Assembly: GCA_946187475.1 (NCBI GenBank)
Contig: CAMHRJ010000160.1
Coordinates: 1-5,751 of the forward strand
Source: an uncultured Clostridia bacterium
GTDB lineage: Bacteria; Bacillota; Clostridia; Oscillospirales; Oscillospiraceae
Length of the DNA stretch: 5,751 nt
Direction: 5' to 3'
Below are positions 4,930 to 5,751 of this stretch, piece by piece. The translations under genes and the position numbers were made by a program. The notes beneath the pieces were generated by a model. It worked only from the letters and a program-made list of their open reading frames with translations, did no database searches and had not been told where the DNA came from. Every line of letters begins with the position of its first letter. Position 1 is the first letter of the stretch.

Positions 4930-5751
4930 ATGTACGACGATGCATACAGCTCCTGGTATGACACCAACCCGGCTCAGCCGGAGGTGGAGGCAGCTCCGGA
5001 GCGCGAGCGGGATTATGCCGAGGCCTATTGGTCGGCCATGGCGGAACAGAGCAAGCGCCGCTCCCGGCGGCTGCTGGCATGGCTGATTGCGGCCATCGTG
5101 GTGATTCTGATCATCGTGTCCGCCTGGGTCTTCTCCCGGGCCAACCAGCCGGTGAGCACACCGGCGGAAAACGGCGACGCGCAGATTCTTCCGCTCCCGG
5201 AGGAATCTGAAGAGGCGGACACCGCCTCCATCCCCGCGGCCGAGACCGGCACCGGCGTCACCATGACGATCACCGGCCAGCCGGAAGGGGAGAAGCTCTC
5301 CTATCAGGAGATCTACGCCAAATGTCTGCCCTCCGTGGTGGCCATCAAGACCAGCTTCGACGCGGCGGACAGCTACGCCCTGGGCACCGGCATCGTCATG
5401 ACCGAGGATGGCTACATTCTCACCAACGCCCATGTGCTGGACGGCGGCAAAAGCGTCACGGTCACGATGCTCTCCGACGATTCCGAGTATGTGGCGAAGC
5501 TGGTGGGCACTGATTCCGTCAGCGATATTGCAGTGCTGAAGATCGAGGCTTCGGGCCTTACGCCGGCAGAGTTCGGCGATTCCTCCCAGCTGGTGGTGGG
5601 CGACCCGGTGGTTGCCATCGGCAATCCCCTCCGGCAGGAGCTTTACGGCACCATGACCGACGGCATCATCTCCGCCATCAATCGCAATGTGATCTACGAC
5701 GGCCACAGCATGACCCTGCTGCAGACCAACGCCGCCATCAACGAAGGCAAC
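4930..5751 (+). CDS. htrA: HtrA/DegP-type membrane-anchored serine protease, 3' end cut
   Basis: The first 274 residues of an S1C-family protease, open to the window edge. Residues 1-48 form a cytoplasmic tail rich in acidic and aromatic residues and ending in a basic cluster KRRSRR (42-47). One membrane helix follows (about 48-69), then a low-complexity linker (about 70-120) and the trypsin-like domain from about 125. Catalytic His168 lies in TNAHVL and Asp199 in SDIAVLK. Further family marks are GTGIVM (152-157), VAIGNP (228-233) and QTNAAINEGN (265-274), where the family normally continues with SGGP. The catalytic serine would therefore be the very next codon, outside the window, as would any PDZ domain. 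It should degrade misfolded proteins outside the membrane. It follows the kinase by 93 nt, echoing CssRS/htrA and CiaRH/htrA. The type II anchor is usual for Gram-positive HtrA. Family is certain; active-site completeness cannot be confirmed here. Confidence 0.93.
   Translation, partial: MYDDAYSSWYDTNPAQPEVEAAPERERDYAEAYWSAMAEQSKRRSRRLLAWLIAAIVVILIIVSAWVFSRANQPVSTPAENGDAQILPLPEESEEADTASIPAAETGTGVTMTITGQPEGEKLSYQEIYAKCLPSVVAIKTSFDAADSYALGTGIVMTEDGYILTNAHVLDGGKSVTVTMLSDDSEYVAKLVGTDSVSDIAVLKIEASGLTPAEFGDSSQLVVGDPVVAIGNPLRQELYGTMTDGIISAINRNVIYDGHSMTLLQTNAAINEGN

Noticed and set aside
4873..5706. Minus-strand open frame of 277 codons opposite the protease
   Set aside because: The + strand encodes clear HtrA motifs (His168, Asp199, GNP, NEGN). 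The reverse frame has no family features.
1..5751. CRISPR array, tRNA/rRNA, insertion sequence or attachment site
   Set aside because: No spaced repeat array, RNA-gene pattern, transposase motif or terminal inverted repeats were seen; nearly all sequence is accounted for by six protein genes.

Overview
The window reads as a chromosomal segment from a moderately GC-rich (about 60% by eye) Gram-positive-type bacterium, most likely a Clostridia/Oscillospiraceae-like gut Firmicute. This rests on strong AGGAGG ribosome binding sites, a CadC-type ArsR regulator, a Firmicute-style P1B-2 ATPase with a separate small HMA protein, and a clostridial-style OmpR/HisKA pair followed by a membrane-anchored HtrA. 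The taxonomic call is inference from gene style, not from a marker gene. All recognised genes are on the + strand, and coding sequence fills nearly everything.

Region 1 (1-2608) is a self-contained heavy-metal efflux operon. A sigma-A-like promoter (TATAAT at 22-27) runs into a 24-bp interrupted palindrome (28-51) that should be the operator of the first gene, a CadC/SmtB-family metal-sensing repressor (72-434). Next come a 72-residue free-standing HMA metal-binding protein (454-672) and a Zn/Cd/Pb-type P1B-2 efflux ATPase (677-2566) that lacks its own N-terminal metal-binding domain. A clear intrinsic terminator (2571-2608) closes the unit. Expected logic: metal enters, the repressor leaves the operator, and the HMA protein and ATPase are made and export the metal.

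Region 2 (2609-5751) is an envelope-stress-like unit: an OmpR/PhoB-family response regulator (2681-3370), a membrane HisKA sensor kinase (3388-4836) and an HtrA/DegP-type serine protease cut off by the window end (4930-5751). The linkage resembles known two-component/HtrA pairs (CssRS, CiaRH, CpxAR). The gap before the protease has no terminator and holds TTTACA / TTTTAA / TTCACA at exact 11-bp steps, plus a TGGTAA-N4-TTACCA palindrome. Similar AT-rich words lie upstream of the regulator, so the pair may control both itself and the protease. A four-codon mini-ORF sits between regulator and kinase, and the kinase start has no Shine-Dalgarno sequence of its own.

I do not see a wholly new system. 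The most interesting points are the split HMA/ATPase arrangement, the mini-cistron before the kinase, the cysteine-bearing sensor domain beside a metal-efflux operon, and the candidate response-regulator sites. There is no RNA gene, mobile element or CRISPR array that I can support.
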